A model generated the notes under the pieces. That model worked only from the letters and a program-made list of their open reading frames with translations, did no database searches and had not been told where the DNA came from. Shown in pieces: positions 1 through 6,206 of a DNA stretch of 13,563 nucleotides. The stretch's first letter is position 1. Every line of letters starts with the position of its first letter. The translations under genes were made by a program, and so were the position numbers. Location of the stretch: NCBI GenBank assembly GCA_013331965.1, contig DUFL01000058.1:1132-14694 (forward strand), read 5' to 3'. Origin of the DNA: Candidatus Woesearchaeota archaeon (GTDB lineage: Archaea; Nanobdellota; Nanobdellia; Woesearchaeales; UBA10107).

Positions 1-92
1 CAGGAATACTGAATAAACAAACAATAGAATTCATGTTAGTTAAAGCAGAAATGCAGGCGAAAGCTCTGCAAAGCCTGGAATCGAAATCATAA
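1..92 (+). CDS. rplP0: Ribosomal protein L10 (stalk base, aP0), C-terminal end only
   Basis: Only the last 29 codons are present. The open frame runs from base 3 to a TAA at 90-92. The residues resemble one spine-helix repeat of archaeal L10/P0, the part that binds a P1 dimer (N-K-Q-T-I-E-F, then an amphipathic helix ending K-A-L-Q-S-L). The next gene is P1, the usual archaeal order. The protein stops just after this helix. It has no charged hinge and no GLGALFG tail, both of which most archaeal P0 proteins carry. Identity rests on a short stretch plus context, so it is likely rather than certain. Confidence 0.8.
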   Translation, partial: GILNKQTIEFMLVKAEMQAKALQSLESKS

Positions 93-93
93 T

Positions 94-98
94 GGAGG
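94..98 (+). promoter_or_regulatory. Shine-Dalgarno site of the P1 gene
   Basis: GGAGG lies 6 bases before the ATG at 105 and 1 base after the L10 stop. This is a strong ribosome binding site, as expected for an internal operon gene that must be made in several copies per L10. It fixes the P1 start. Confidence 0.85.
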
Positions 99-104
99 AA
101 TAAA

Positions 105-398
105 ATGGAATATGTATATGCAGCACTGTTGATCCACAAAGCTGGACACAAAGTGGATGAACACAACCTGAAAAAAGTATTGGAAGCTGCTGGTACAAAA
201 GTAGATGAAGCAAGAGTTAAAGCAACTGTTGCTGCCCTCGATGGAGTTAACATCGATGATGCAATAACAAAAGCTGCGGCAATACCTGCGGCAAGCGCTC
301 CTGCTCAAGCTGCTGGACCAGCTAAGAAGGAAGAAAAGAAAGACGAAAAGAAATCAGAAGAGTCAGCTGCCGCCGGATTAGGCGCACTGTTCGGCTGA
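105..398 (+). CDS. rpl12: Ribosomal protein P1 (L12e, stalk protein)
   Basis: Acidic stalk protein of the large subunit. Dimers bind L10/P0 and recruit translational GTPases to the ribosome. The 97 residues have the family layout: an N-terminal helical dimerisation domain (about 1-58, beginning MEYVYAALLIHKAG), an Ala/Pro-rich hinge (about 59-73), a Lys/Glu-rich linker (74-88) and the invariant GLGALFG tail at the C-terminus, which is the factor-binding element. Length is normal for archaea. It follows L10 by 12 bases and has a strong GGAGG site. A T-rich tract follows the stop, so the L10-P1 unit may end here. Confidence 0.97.
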   Translation: MEYVYAALLIHKAGHKVDEHNLKKVLEAAGTKVDEARVKATVAALDGVNIDDAITKAAAIPAASAPAQAAGPAKKEEKKDEKKSEESAAAGLGALFG

Positions 399-402
399 TT
401 AG

Positions 403-415
403 TTTTACTTTTTTT
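403..415 (+). terminator. T-rich terminator after P1
   Basis: Four T, then AC, then seven T, starting 5 bases after the P1 stop and ahead of the coiled-coil gene. Archaeal RNA polymerase terminates at such U-tracts without a hairpin. The spacing to the next start (438) is short, so read-through could still express the next gene. Confidence 0.5.
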
Positions 416-437
416 CAAAAATGAGAAACGACACACA

Positions 438-1283
438 ATGGACAACGACCGAGACCTTAATAGCTTGAAGAACGAACTTAATCAAACAGACAAGAAAAAA
501 GAAGAACTGTTTGCACAAAGCAAAGAGAACAGAAATAAATTCAGCGAATTAATGTCTAAAATAAATATTCTCAAAAAAGAAAGAAATTCTCTGACCGATT
601 CCGTCAAGAAAATAAAATCTGAAAGAGACGAACTTAATAATCAATTAAAAGCTAAAATTGAAGCTTTCAAAAAAATAGCTCCCAAAAAAAAGGAAAAGCC
701 AAAAGTTCACGTTAATGCAGGTTTTCTTAAAAAAGAGATTAAAGCGATGGAATACAAAGTTGAAACGGAAGGATTAAGCTTTGACAAGGAGCAAAAATTG
801 ATGAAGATAATAAAAGAAAAAAGAAAACAGCTCGAAGAATCAGGGCCTAATGCAGGATTGAAACCCGAGGCAAGAAAACTTTCTGATGAGATTGATTCCA
901 TACGGGCCAAAGCTGATGAAAAACACAAAGAAATGAGAAGCAAAGCTGACGAAAGCCAGAAAAAGCACGAAGAAGTAATTTCATCATCTAATCAAATGAT
1001 TGGATTAAGCAGAAAGCAGAAAGAAATCGAGAATGGAATAAGGGAATCAAAGAAAAAGATAGAAGAACTCAATCAAAGTCTGGGAAATAAATTAGAACAG
1101 GCAGTTTCCAAGAAGAAAGAATATAAGCCAAGAGAATACAGAAGAGAAAGGCGCAAAGATGACAGAAAATACCATTCTCCTAAAGTCAATATTGAAGAAA
1201 TGCAGCACAAAGCCGAAGAGAAGCTCAAAAAAGGCGGAAAACTGACCACACAGGATTTGATGGCATTTCAGAATAAGAAATAA
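438..1283 (+). CDS. Coiled-coil protein, COG1340-like
   Basis: The 281-residue protein is very rich in Lys and Glu and almost wholly helical, with heptad-like stretches at about 3-78 and 145-225. It matches my memory of the archaeal coiled-coil family COG1340. Two features support this: a central segment E-I-K-A-M-E-Y-K-V-E-T-E-G-L-S followed by a charged helix (about 102-135), and a C-terminal K-K-G-G-K-L-T-T-Q-D-L motif (about 263-273). There is no signal peptide or membrane segment, so it is cytosolic. Function is not established. Its place after the L10-P1 genes hints at a ribosome or translation link, and the central segment also recalls eukaryotic Bfr1, an mRNP/ribosome-associated protein. 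Both points are inference. The start ATG has no clear Shine-Dalgarno site. Its stop abuts the stop of the convergent gene. Confidence 0.75.
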   Translation: MDNDRDLNSLKNELNQTDKKKEELFAQSKENRNKFSELMSKINILKKERNSLTDSVKKIKSERDELNNQLKAKIEAFKKIAPKKKEKPKVHVNAGFLKKEIKAMEYKVETEGLSFDKEQKLMKIIKEKRKQLEESGPNAGLKPEARKLSDEIDSIRAKADEKHKEMRSKADESQKKHEEVISSSNQMIGLSRKQKEIENGIRESKKKIEELNQSLGNKLEQAVSKKKEYKPREYRRERRKDDRKYHSPKVNIEEMQHKAEEKLKKGGKLTTQDLMAFQNKK

Positions 1284-1472
1284 TTACTTTCTTTTCTTAC
1301 TTTTATAAAAAAAATATTTGATTCCGAAAATCAGATATAAAGTAACTAAAATAACCAATACAATCGGCAAAATAATTAATCCCAAGAACAAAAAGAACAT
1401 TATCAAAATAATCCCGAATATCAAAAACAATAATCCTGCGAAGTAATTTCTTGTTGTGAAGACTTTTATCAT
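1284..1472 (-). CDS. Small two-helix membrane protein, third gene of a toxin-antitoxin operon
   Basis: This 62-residue protein has two hydrophobic helices (about 10-31 and 32-54), nearly continuous, and a basic tail ending KSKKRK, which suggests a cytosolic C-terminus. No family is recognised. Its ATG comes one base after the toxin stop (TAATATG on the minus strand), so it is very probably co-translated with the toxin. Its stop codon directly abuts that of the convergent coiled-coil gene. It could be a membrane accessory of the toxin-antitoxin pair or an unrelated passenger. Length, clean hydrophobic pattern and operon position argue for a real gene. Confidence 0.65.
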   Translation of the reverse strand: MIKVFTTRNYFAGLLFLIFGIILIMFFLFLGLIILPIVLVILVTLYLIFGIKYFFYKSKKRK

Positions 1473-1473
1473 A

Positions 1474-1785
1474 TTATTTCAATCTTTTTAACAGCTCAGA
1501 GATTACTATTTCTTTCTTTTCACTAGATAAACTGAGAAGGCCTCTTGTTATTTTCCCTTCAGGTATTGTAAATATGTAATTCAATTTAATGATACTATCT
1601 TCTTTAATTCCTTCTTTCTTAGACAATGGTATTCCAACCATATTCAGATTACTTGTGATGCCGGCCACGACTATATTGCCATGTTCTTCGAAAAGTATCA
1701 ATGCTGGTCTCTCTTTAATTTCAGAAGTATCTACATACTGAACTTTTGCCAGAACTATGTCTCCAAACTTACGCACTATCCCCAC
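1474..1785 (-). CDS. MazF/PemK-like toxin
   Basis: Likely sequence-specific endoribonuclease toxin of the MazF/PemK superfamily, which cuts mRNA and is held inactive by its antitoxin. The 103 residues show the expected small beta-barrel motifs: FGDIVLAKV at the start (7-15), the E-R-P-A-L-I-L strand with Arg26-Pro27 (25-31), a G-I-T-S segment (42-45) that carries the catalytic Thr/Ser in family members, and the later D-S-I-I-K-L strand followed by I-T-R-G-L-L. Length is typical. It starts with GTG at 1785, and its first 10 bases overlap the end of the antitoxin gene, indicating translational coupling. The superfamily is clear, but the RNA target cannot be read from the sequence. Confidence 0.85.
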   Translation of the reverse strand: MGIVRKFGDIVLAKVQYVDTSEIKERPALILFEEHGNIVVAGITSNLNMVGIPLSKKEGIKEDSIIKLNYIFTIPEGKITRGLLSLSSEKKEIVISELLKRLK

Positions 1786-1997
1786 ACCTGATTATCTATT
1801 TCATTATCCCACAGTTCTTTCATCTTTTCTTTCTGAATCTCATGAATGTATCTATCATAATTTGTTGCTTTTTTAGCCACAAGATGAATTTTCGCCATGT
1901 GCTCCACGAGTTCGTTGTATGTTTGCCGAGGATGGTCTTTTGATTTATTTAGCAACTCTACTGTTTTTTTGCTTAATTGTATTGTTGTTTGTGTCAT
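1776..1997 (-). CDS. Ribbon-helix-helix antitoxin
   Basis: The 73-residue partner of the MazF-like toxin. The N-terminus T-Q-T-T-I-Q-L-S-K-K-T-V-E-L-L (2-16) is a typical ribbon-helix-helix beginning: a short strand that enters the DNA major groove, then the first helix. The second helix is around 26-43. The rest is a charged tail (44-73) with a likely toxin-binding helix containing Q-K-E-K-M-K-E-L-W. Such proteins bind DNA as dimers and repress their own operon, alone or with toxin. The gene lies upstream of and overlaps the toxin, the standard order. A TATA box and a perfect inverted repeat sit immediately upstream. Confidence 0.82.
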   Translation of the reverse strand: MTQTTIQLSKKTVELLNKSKDHPRQTYNELVEHMAKIHLVAKKATNYDRYIHEIQKEKMKELWDNEIDNQVWG

Positions 1998-2005
1998 TAT
2001 AGCAC

Positions 2006-2023
2006 ATTATAATTAGTTATAAT
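2006..2023. promoter_or_regulatory. Putative antitoxin operator (inverted repeat)
   Basis: A perfect inverted repeat with 7-base arms ATTATAA and TTATAAT around a 4-base spacer. It lies between the antitoxin start codon (1997) and the TATA box (2023-2030), touching the latter. This is where an autorepressing ribbon-helix-helix antitoxin would block transcription factor or polymerase access. The function is inferred. The region is AT-rich, so some chance of coincidence remains. Confidence 0.5.
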
Positions 2024-2030
2024 ATATAAA
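2023..2030 (-). promoter_or_regulatory. TATA box of the toxin-antitoxin operon
   Basis: On the minus strand this reads TTTATATA, centred about 29 bases before the antitoxin ATG. Transcription would then begin close to 2000, giving a nearly leaderless mRNA. Confidence 0.6.
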
Positions 2031-2052
2031 TCTTTCTATGCCGTTTTTCAAT

Positions 2053-2769
2053 TCAAAAATCATTTCTTCTGTAAAATCTCCATGTTGCGTATAAAATAAG
2101 AGCTTCTCCAATAATAAATAATTCCCAGTTGTAAGTTTCAGGAATATATCCGGAAACGAGAGCAATAAAGTTCTGATTTGTTGCTAATGAAAAGAAGTCA
2201 GGCAAAAATCCGTTCTTGGCTATAAGAAGAGAATAATCAATCAGATAAGTGTACAGGATTATGATGCCTCCGAAAATAATTAGTGCCAGTTCCCTAAGTT
2301 CAAGTTTTGCGGACTTATTATATTTCTGCACATAAACAAAACAAACTGCCATCAGAATCATTGTAAGAGAATTGATAATTGGAGCAAGAACAGGACCGAC
2401 CCATGAAATAGGAATCAAAAACAGCAAATCCCATGTGAAAAATGAAGCCGGCCAATTCAGCGCCAATTTTAAGAAAGCATAATAAGAAATATCCCAAACC
2501 GCAAAACTATACAGGAAAAAAGAAAATTTCTGGAGAAAATTCTTTCCTGCGATAACCGCGGCTGAAACAAGCATAATTATTGTCGCTACTTCTCTCAACC
2601 ATTCGATAAAGAGAAGCGACGGATCAAACATCTGCAGAGGAAAACCGAATCCTGCCGGATAAAATATGCGCCGCATATAAATTACAACTGCCGCCTCTAA
2701 GAATCCCATGGCCGCAGCAAATATGCAGAGCCATAAAAAAGGCTTGAACGCTTCTTTAGTATTAATCAT
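2053..2769 (-). CDS. Polytopic membrane protein of unknown function
   Basis: The 238-residue integral membrane protein has roughly six or seven hydrophobic helices (about 12-32, 60-76, 84-102, 112-135, 138-155, 163-185 and 210-230). Polar residues within hydrophobic stretches include Glu25 in G-F-L-E-A-A-V-V, the segment E-W-L-R-E-V-A-T near 56-63, the motif W-D-I-S-Y-Y around 93-98, and W-D-L-L-F-L-I-P around 113-120 followed by W-V-G-P-V-L-A-P. These look like conserved motifs of a hypothetical-protein family that I cannot name. No cofactor or catalytic signature is recognised. It has its own TATA box at the very end of the tRNA methylthiotransferase gene, 23 bases downstream of which it starts, and could also be expressed by read-through. 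Confidence 0.7.
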   Translation of the reverse strand: MINTKEAFKPFLWLCIFAAAMGFLEAAVVIYMRRIFYPAGFGFPLQMFDPSLLFIEWLREVATIIMLVSAAVIAGKNFLQKFSFFLYSFAVWDISYYAFLKLALNWPASFFTWDLLFLIPISWVGPVLAPIINSLTMILMAVCFVYVQKYNKSAKLELRELALIIFGGIIILYTYLIDYSLLIAKNGFLPDFFSLATNQNFIALVSGYIPETYNWELFIIGEALILYATWRFYRRNDF

Positions 2770-2790
2770 AAAGCATATTAGAAGATATGT

Positions 2791-2800
2791 GTTTAAATAA
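2791..2800 (-). promoter_or_regulatory. TATA box of the membrane protein gene
   Basis: On the minus strand this reads TTATTTAAAC, centred about 27 bases before the ATG at 2769, predicting a leaderless transcript. It overlaps the stop codon of the upstream methylthiotransferase gene (2793-2795). Confidence 0.5.
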
Positions 2801-4061
2801 GTTCTCCTTTCAAATCAACAGCGCTTGCATCTTTTATTTTGACACTGACTTCGTTGCCAACCTTAAGATTTCCATTAACAATAATCTGTTTGTAAGAATC
2901 ATTCTTTCCAATCCATGTGTTGTTCTTTCCTTTTTCTGTTATTAAAATCTTATATTTTTTATTTATTAATTTTTGATTATTTTCTTTTGCAATCTTTTTG
3001 AATAAATTCATAATGATTCTGCATCTGTCTGCCGCTTCCCTTCCGTCAACCTGCTTCATTTTTGCTGCAGGAGTTCCAGGTCTTGGCCAGAATCTCGAAT
3101 AATTTATCATATCAGGCCTTGTCTTATTGATTATTTTCAATGTTTCCTCAAAATCTTTTTCTGTTTCTGTCGGAAACCCGCAGATAATGTCTGTTGCTAT
3201 GGAAATTTCAGGTATTTCTTTTCTAAACTCACTGACGATTTTAACAAAATCTTCTGCTTTATATCCTCTTTTCATATCTTCAAGAACTTTATCGCTGCCT
3301 GACTGCAGAGGGATATGAATAAACTTGAAAATTTTTGGATTTTTCATAACTGATATTAGTTTATCAAGGAAAGGAAGCATATACTTCGGATTTCCCATAC
3401 CTACTCTGACTTTGAAGTCTCTGTCGATAGAAACTATCTCTTTTAACAATTTAGCTAAGCTAGAATTAAATTCCATGCCATAGACAGCATTATCCTGTGA
3501 AGTCAGCCATATTTCTCTTGCTCCTTCTTCAACGGATTTACTTACGTGCCTTACAATATCTTTTACAGGATATGAAACAGCATTTCCTCTTGCGTGCTTT
3601 GTCTTGCAGAATGTGCAGTTTGACTTGCAGCCCATTAGTATGGAAGTTATCTCTATTAGGTTATTTTTTCTTATTTTAGGAATGTTTAATCTTCCTTTAT
3701 CATTTCTTTCTAAAAATGCAACTTGATTTCCTTTTAATGTCTCATCAACCATTTTAGCAATGTTCTTTATCTGATAAGTTCCTATTCTTGAATATTCTAA
3801 ATAATTTTTTGGCTCTGCCTGAGAAATGCAGCCTGCAATGATTATTTTCTTCTCCGGGTATTTTTGTTTCAGTTCTTTTAAATTTCTTTGAAAAGAAGTG
3901 ACACTTGGATTTTTTACGGTACATGTATTAAAGACAACAATATCTGCATCATTAGAATTATCAACTAATTCATCTCCTCTTTCTTCCAGCAGACCCATCA
4001 TTACTTCTGAATCAGCTACATTTGCAGAGCACCCCTGAGTTATGAAGTGTATTTTTGCCAT
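2793..4061 (-). CDS. mtaB: tRNA t6A37 methylthiotransferase (CDKAL1/e-MtaB type)
   Basis: Radical SAM enzyme that adds a methylthio group to N6-threonylcarbamoyladenosine at tRNA position 37 (t6A to ms2t6A), which improves decoding of ANN codons. The 422 residues have all three family domains. The N-terminal UPF0004 domain holds the three Cys of the auxiliary Fe-S cluster (C11 in QGCSANVADSE, C47 in NTCTVK, C78 in AGCISQ). The radical SAM core has C145-x3-C149-x2-C152. A C-terminal TRAM-like RNA-binding domain spans about 360-422. The opening and QGCSANVADSE wording fit the archaeal/eukaryotic branch rather than bacterial MiaB or RimO. It starts leaderless from a TATA box at 4083-4090 and is divergent from the DNA-binding-type gene at 4162. 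The t6A substrate would be made by Kae1/Sua5-type enzymes, not seen here. Confidence 0.93.
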   Translation of the reverse strand: MAKIHFITQGCSANVADSEVMMGLLEERGDELVDNSNDADIVVFNTCTVKNPSVTSFQRNLKELKQKYPEKKIIIAGCISQAEPKNYLEYSRIGTYQIKNIAKMVDETLKGNQVAFLERNDKGRLNIPKIRKNNLIEITSILMGCKSNCTFCKTKHARGNAVSYPVKDIVRHVSKSVEEGAREIWLTSQDNAVYGMEFNSSLAKLLKEIVSIDRDFKVRVGMGNPKYMLPFLDKLISVMKNPKIFKFIHIPLQSGSDKVLEDMKRGYKAEDFVKIVSEFRKEIPEISIATDIICGFPTETEKDFEETLKIINKTRPDMINYSRFWPRPGTPAAKMKQVDGREAADRCRIIMNLFKKIAKENNQKLINKKYKILITEKGKNNTWIGKNDSYKQIIVNGNLKVGNEVSVKIKDASAVDLKGELI

Positions 4062-4082
4062 GCAATAAGCCCTTTTACGCGG

Positions 4083-4090
4083 AAATATAA
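4083..4090 (-). promoter_or_regulatory. TATA box of mtaB
   Basis: On the minus strand this reads TTATATTT, centred about 25 bases before the ATG at 4061. It supports a leaderless mRNA and this start codon. Confidence 0.6.
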
Positions 4091-4132
4091 GGCTTTTGGT
4101 TTAGTATTCAGATAGTGACTAAAAGAGCAATG

Positions 4133-4140
4133 TTTATATT
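4133..4140 (+). promoter_or_regulatory. TATA box of the DNA-binding-type gene
   Basis: TTTATATT is centred about 25 bases before the ATG at 4162, so transcription should start at or next to the ATG. No Shine-Dalgarno site precedes the gene, in keeping with a leaderless message. Confidence 0.65.
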
Positions 4141-4161
4141 ATAGTTCATTAAAGCAGAAGC

Positions 4162-4920
4162 ATGCCAAAATTATCTGATGAACAAATCACAAGAATACGC
4201 AAACGCTTGGATAAAGGAGATTCTCCTGTGGCAATAGCAAAAGAAGAGCACCTTCCATATACTACTGTTTACGACTATAAACATGGGCTTAAGAAAAGGT
4301 CTAAGGGATATAGAAAAGAATCGGCAATGAAGTTGGGGTATACTTCGTACATCTCTTACCTCAATGCATTAGCAAGAAAAAGAGGATTTGGATCTCACAA
4401 TGAATACGAAGAAAGCCTTTCCAAAAAAAGAATGGAAAGACTGCCAAACATTATTTTTGGAGAGTTGGTAAAAAATACGCTAGAAAGAACAGGAAACAAT
4501 ACTTATTGGCTTGGATTCAAGGCAAAGGTTTCGGAAATGGCAATAAGAAGCTATATTGATGGGAAATATCTGCCTCGCGATGAAATAATCTCTAGAATCT
4601 CTGATGTCCTCGACATTGGAATAAAAAGCAGAAATGATCTTGCAAGTTTATGTTTTCCTAATCTGGCAAGAGAAAATGTTTATCATAACCTGACGCCTGC
4701 AAGAAGAGATTATCTCCAGACAGCAATACTTTCAAAATGCTACAAGCACAGAGGATCTGCAATAGGTATGAATGGCAAATTTGAGGTATATAATTGCATA
4801 ATACATGCTGAAAGAAGAAATAGCAAAATAAAAAGAAAAATATGCGGAAATACAGCATCTGATAAAAAAAGATTAGAACACTTTGTTAAAAATCACTTAA
4901 ATCCTTATCTATTCTCTTAA
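4162..4920 (+). CDS. DNA-binding-type protein with two HTH-like regions and a possible CxxH/CxxH zinc site
   Basis: The 252-residue protein is not recognised as a named family. Residues 3-45 look like a resolvase/transposase-type helix-turn-helix: L-S-D-E-Q-I-T-R-I then G-D-S-P-V-A-I-A-K-E and a recognition helix around T-T-V-Y-D-Y-K. Residues 99-152 resemble a Cro/CI-type HTH, with F-K-A-K-V-S-E-M-A-I-R-S-Y-I-D-G-K followed by P-R-D-E and I-S-D-V-L-D-I-G. The C-terminal part has C193-x2-H196 and C212-x2-H215, which together could hold one zinc, plus C228 and a basic stretch (about 219-227). No nuclease or recombinase catalytic motif is visible. It is a likely transcription factor or other DNA-binding protein. 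It has its own promoter, and its stop shares the palindrome TTAA with the stop of S27ae. Confidence 0.6.
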   Translation: MPKLSDEQITRIRKRLDKGDSPVAIAKEEHLPYTTVYDYKHGLKKRSKGYRKESAMKLGYTSYISYLNALARKRGFGSHNEYEESLSKKRMERLPNIIFGELVKNTLERTGNNTYWLGFKAKVSEMAIRSYIDGKYLPRDEIISRISDVLDIGIKSRNDLASLCFPNLARENVYHNLTPARRDYLQTAILSKCYKHRGSAIGMNGKFEVYNCIIHAERRNSKIKRKICGNTASDKKRLEHFVKNHLNPYLFS

Positions 4921-5114
4921 GCCTTAACTCGCTCCATAAAACCACAGCGACCACATGATTTCCTGTCTTTATGCAGTGCTAGAATAGAACCTTCGCATTT
5001 AGGGCATAATCCGCCTTTTCTTATCAATCTGTTTCCGTCTATCCTATAAGCCTTGTAAATCTGGTATGATTTTCCTTTTGCTGCTGCTTTTGGTGCCGGT
5101 TTAGGTGCTGCCAT
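4917..5114 (-). CDS. rps27ae: Ribosomal protein S27ae (eS31)
   Basis: Small-subunit zinc-ribbon protein, the archaeal counterpart of the C-terminal part of the eukaryotic ubiquitin-S27a fusion. The 65 residues have a Lys/Ala/Pro-rich N-terminus (1-15), the segment Y-K-A-Y-R-I-D-G-N (20-28), and four zinc ligands: C37-P-K-C40 and C54-G-R-C57. Length is within the family range. It is the last gene of the operon and starts one base after the S24e stop. Its TAA overlaps the TAA of the convergent DNA-binding-type gene. Confidence 0.95.
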   Translation of the reverse strand: MAAPKPAPKAAAKGKSYQIYKAYRIDGNRLIRKGGLCPKCEGSILALHKDRKSCGRCGFMERVKA

Positions 5115-5115
5115 T

Positions 5116-5430
5116 TTACTGTGCTGCCACCACTTTCTTTTCTATCTTTGGAATGTTAAATCCTGTTCTTGTTAATTTTTTTCTCTCTTCAATCCTGTCC
5201 CTTTCTTCCTTGTTCTTGTAGACATAAGCTGCGATTGACGCTTTTTTCGAGCCGAAACTTGGCTCTATTTTTTTGACGACAATCAGGTCAGGCTCGACGC
5301 TTAATAATTCTGCCAGCTTTTGGATGATATCCTTTCTTGGCGGCACTGCTGCGTCAAACTCGACTTCTGCATATATCCTGTTCCTGGAAAGAAGCGACCT
5401 TTCTATGTTCTTATTTATTTTCAGTTTCAT
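5116..5430 (-). CDS. rps24e: Ribosomal protein S24e (eS24)
   Basis: Small ribosomal subunit protein shared by archaea and eukaryotes. The 104 residues begin with the beta strand M-K-L-K-I-N-K-N and contain the family segment A-A-V-P-P-R-K-D-I-I-Q-K-L (28-40), then the strand D-L-I-V-V-K-K-I-E-P-S-F-G (48-60) and S-I-A-A-Y-V-Y-K-N-K-E (65-75). Length is typical for archaea. It sits between Spt4 (one-base gap, with a weak AGGT site before the ATG) and S27ae, as in many archaeal genomes. Confidence 0.94.
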   Translation of the reverse strand: MKLKINKNIERSLLSRNRIYAEVEFDAAVPPRKDIIQKLAELLSVEPDLIVVKKIEPSFGSKKASIAAYVYKNKEERDRIEERKKLTRTGFNIPKIEKKVVAAQ

Positions 5431-5431
5431 T

Positions 5432-5617
5432 TTACCTGCACTTTATTGCATATTCTCCGTTTTCGTGATAACCGCCTTTCTTTGCGATTTCTGATTTTGA
5501 AGCATCAACAATATTTATTTTTCCTTGGCAGCTTGAAGCTACATCTGCAGAATGGCATCTAGGACAGACATCTCCGTCATAAAACAGCTTGTCTCTCTTG
5601 CATAGTTTCTTTTTCAT
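5432..5617 (-). CDS. spt4: Transcription elongation factor Spt4 (RpoE'')
   Basis: Small partner of Spt5. The Spt4/5 complex closes the RNA polymerase clamp and promotes processive elongation. The 61 residues show the zinc region (C6, then C18-P-R-C21), the strand Q-G-K-I-N-I-V-D (31-38), the family motif K-S-E-I-A-K-K (41-47) that contacts Spt5, and the ending G-E-Y-A-I-K. The first zinc knuckle is unusual: where other Spt4 proteins have C-x2-C, this one has C6-K-R-D9. Its ATG overlaps the Rpo7 stop as ATGA, so the two are translationally coupled. Confidence 0.92.
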   Translation of the reverse strand: MKKKLCKRDKLFYDGDVCPRCHSADVASSCQGKINIVDASKSEIAKKGGYHENGEYAIKCR

Positions 5618-6204
5618 TTTTTAACTTCCTTTTTTGCCGGTTTTTCAGCTTTTACTGGAGCTGATTTCTTGTTTTTATCTTCTTCCAGCCATTCAAGTTT
5701 CCCCAAGCCCGGCTGCCTCATTGTCAATCCTAATTTTGGATTAGTAAGATCCTTGAATGAGACTGCAACGACTCTTGCTCTGCAAAGATCCCCAATCTTC
5801 AATGACCTTTTTGAATCTCTGCCGCTCAAAACTTTTTCTTTTGAAAATGTTACAAAATCGTCCATTGTCTGTGAAACATGTATCATCCCTTCAATCGGCC
5901 CTAGATTGATGAACGCGCCGAAATCAGCAATGTCTTTTATTGAGCCGTTCAGGACTTCGTGCATCTCCGGCTTGAATGTCAGTAATTCGAAAGTTGATTC
6001 ATAAAATGAAGCGCCGTCCCCGGGAATTACAATCCCTTCACCAACTTCATTTATTTTTGAAACATCAATCACAACGCCTATGTCCTGGCTTATGAAACCT
6101 GAATATTTTTCCTTGACTACTTTCAGAACTGCTGCGTCTACATTCTCACTGAATAAATTGGGAGGAACTCTTATGTGGTCTTTGACGGTTGTTTTGTAAA
6201 ACAT
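5614..6204 (-). CDS. rpo7: RNA polymerase subunit Rpo7 (E')
   Basis: Stalk subunit of archaeal RNA polymerase, homologous to eukaryotic Rpb7. With Rpo4 it binds emerging RNA and helps open complex formation. The 196 residues contain the N-terminal RNP-like domain (1-78: M-F-Y-K-T-T-V-K-D-H-I-R-V-P-P, with V-I-P-G-D-G-A near 59-65) and an S1 domain (about 80-165: A-D-F-G-A-F-I-N-L-G-P-I-E-G-M-I-H-V-S-Q). The signature L-T-M-R-Q-P-G-L-G-K-L-E-W follows. A Lys-rich tail (about 176-196) extends beyond the usual end. It starts two bases after the PIN gene, whose last codons supply a GGAG ribosome binding site, and overlaps Spt4 by 4 bases. Confidence 0.96.
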   Translation of the reverse strand: MFYKTTVKDHIRVPPNLFSENVDAAVLKVVKEKYSGFISQDIGVVIDVSKINEVGEGIVIPGDGASFYESTFELLTFKPEMHEVLNGSIKDIADFGAFINLGPIEGMIHVSQTMDDFVTFSKEKVLSGRDSKRSLKIGDLCRARVVAVSFKDLTNPKLGLTMRQPGLGKLEWLEEDKNKKSAPVKAEKPAKKEVKK

Positions 6205-6206
6205 TT

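Noticed and set aside
1746..1943. Plus-strand open frame opposite the toxin-antitoxin genes
   Set aside because: It is antisense to two well-supported genes and has no domain features.
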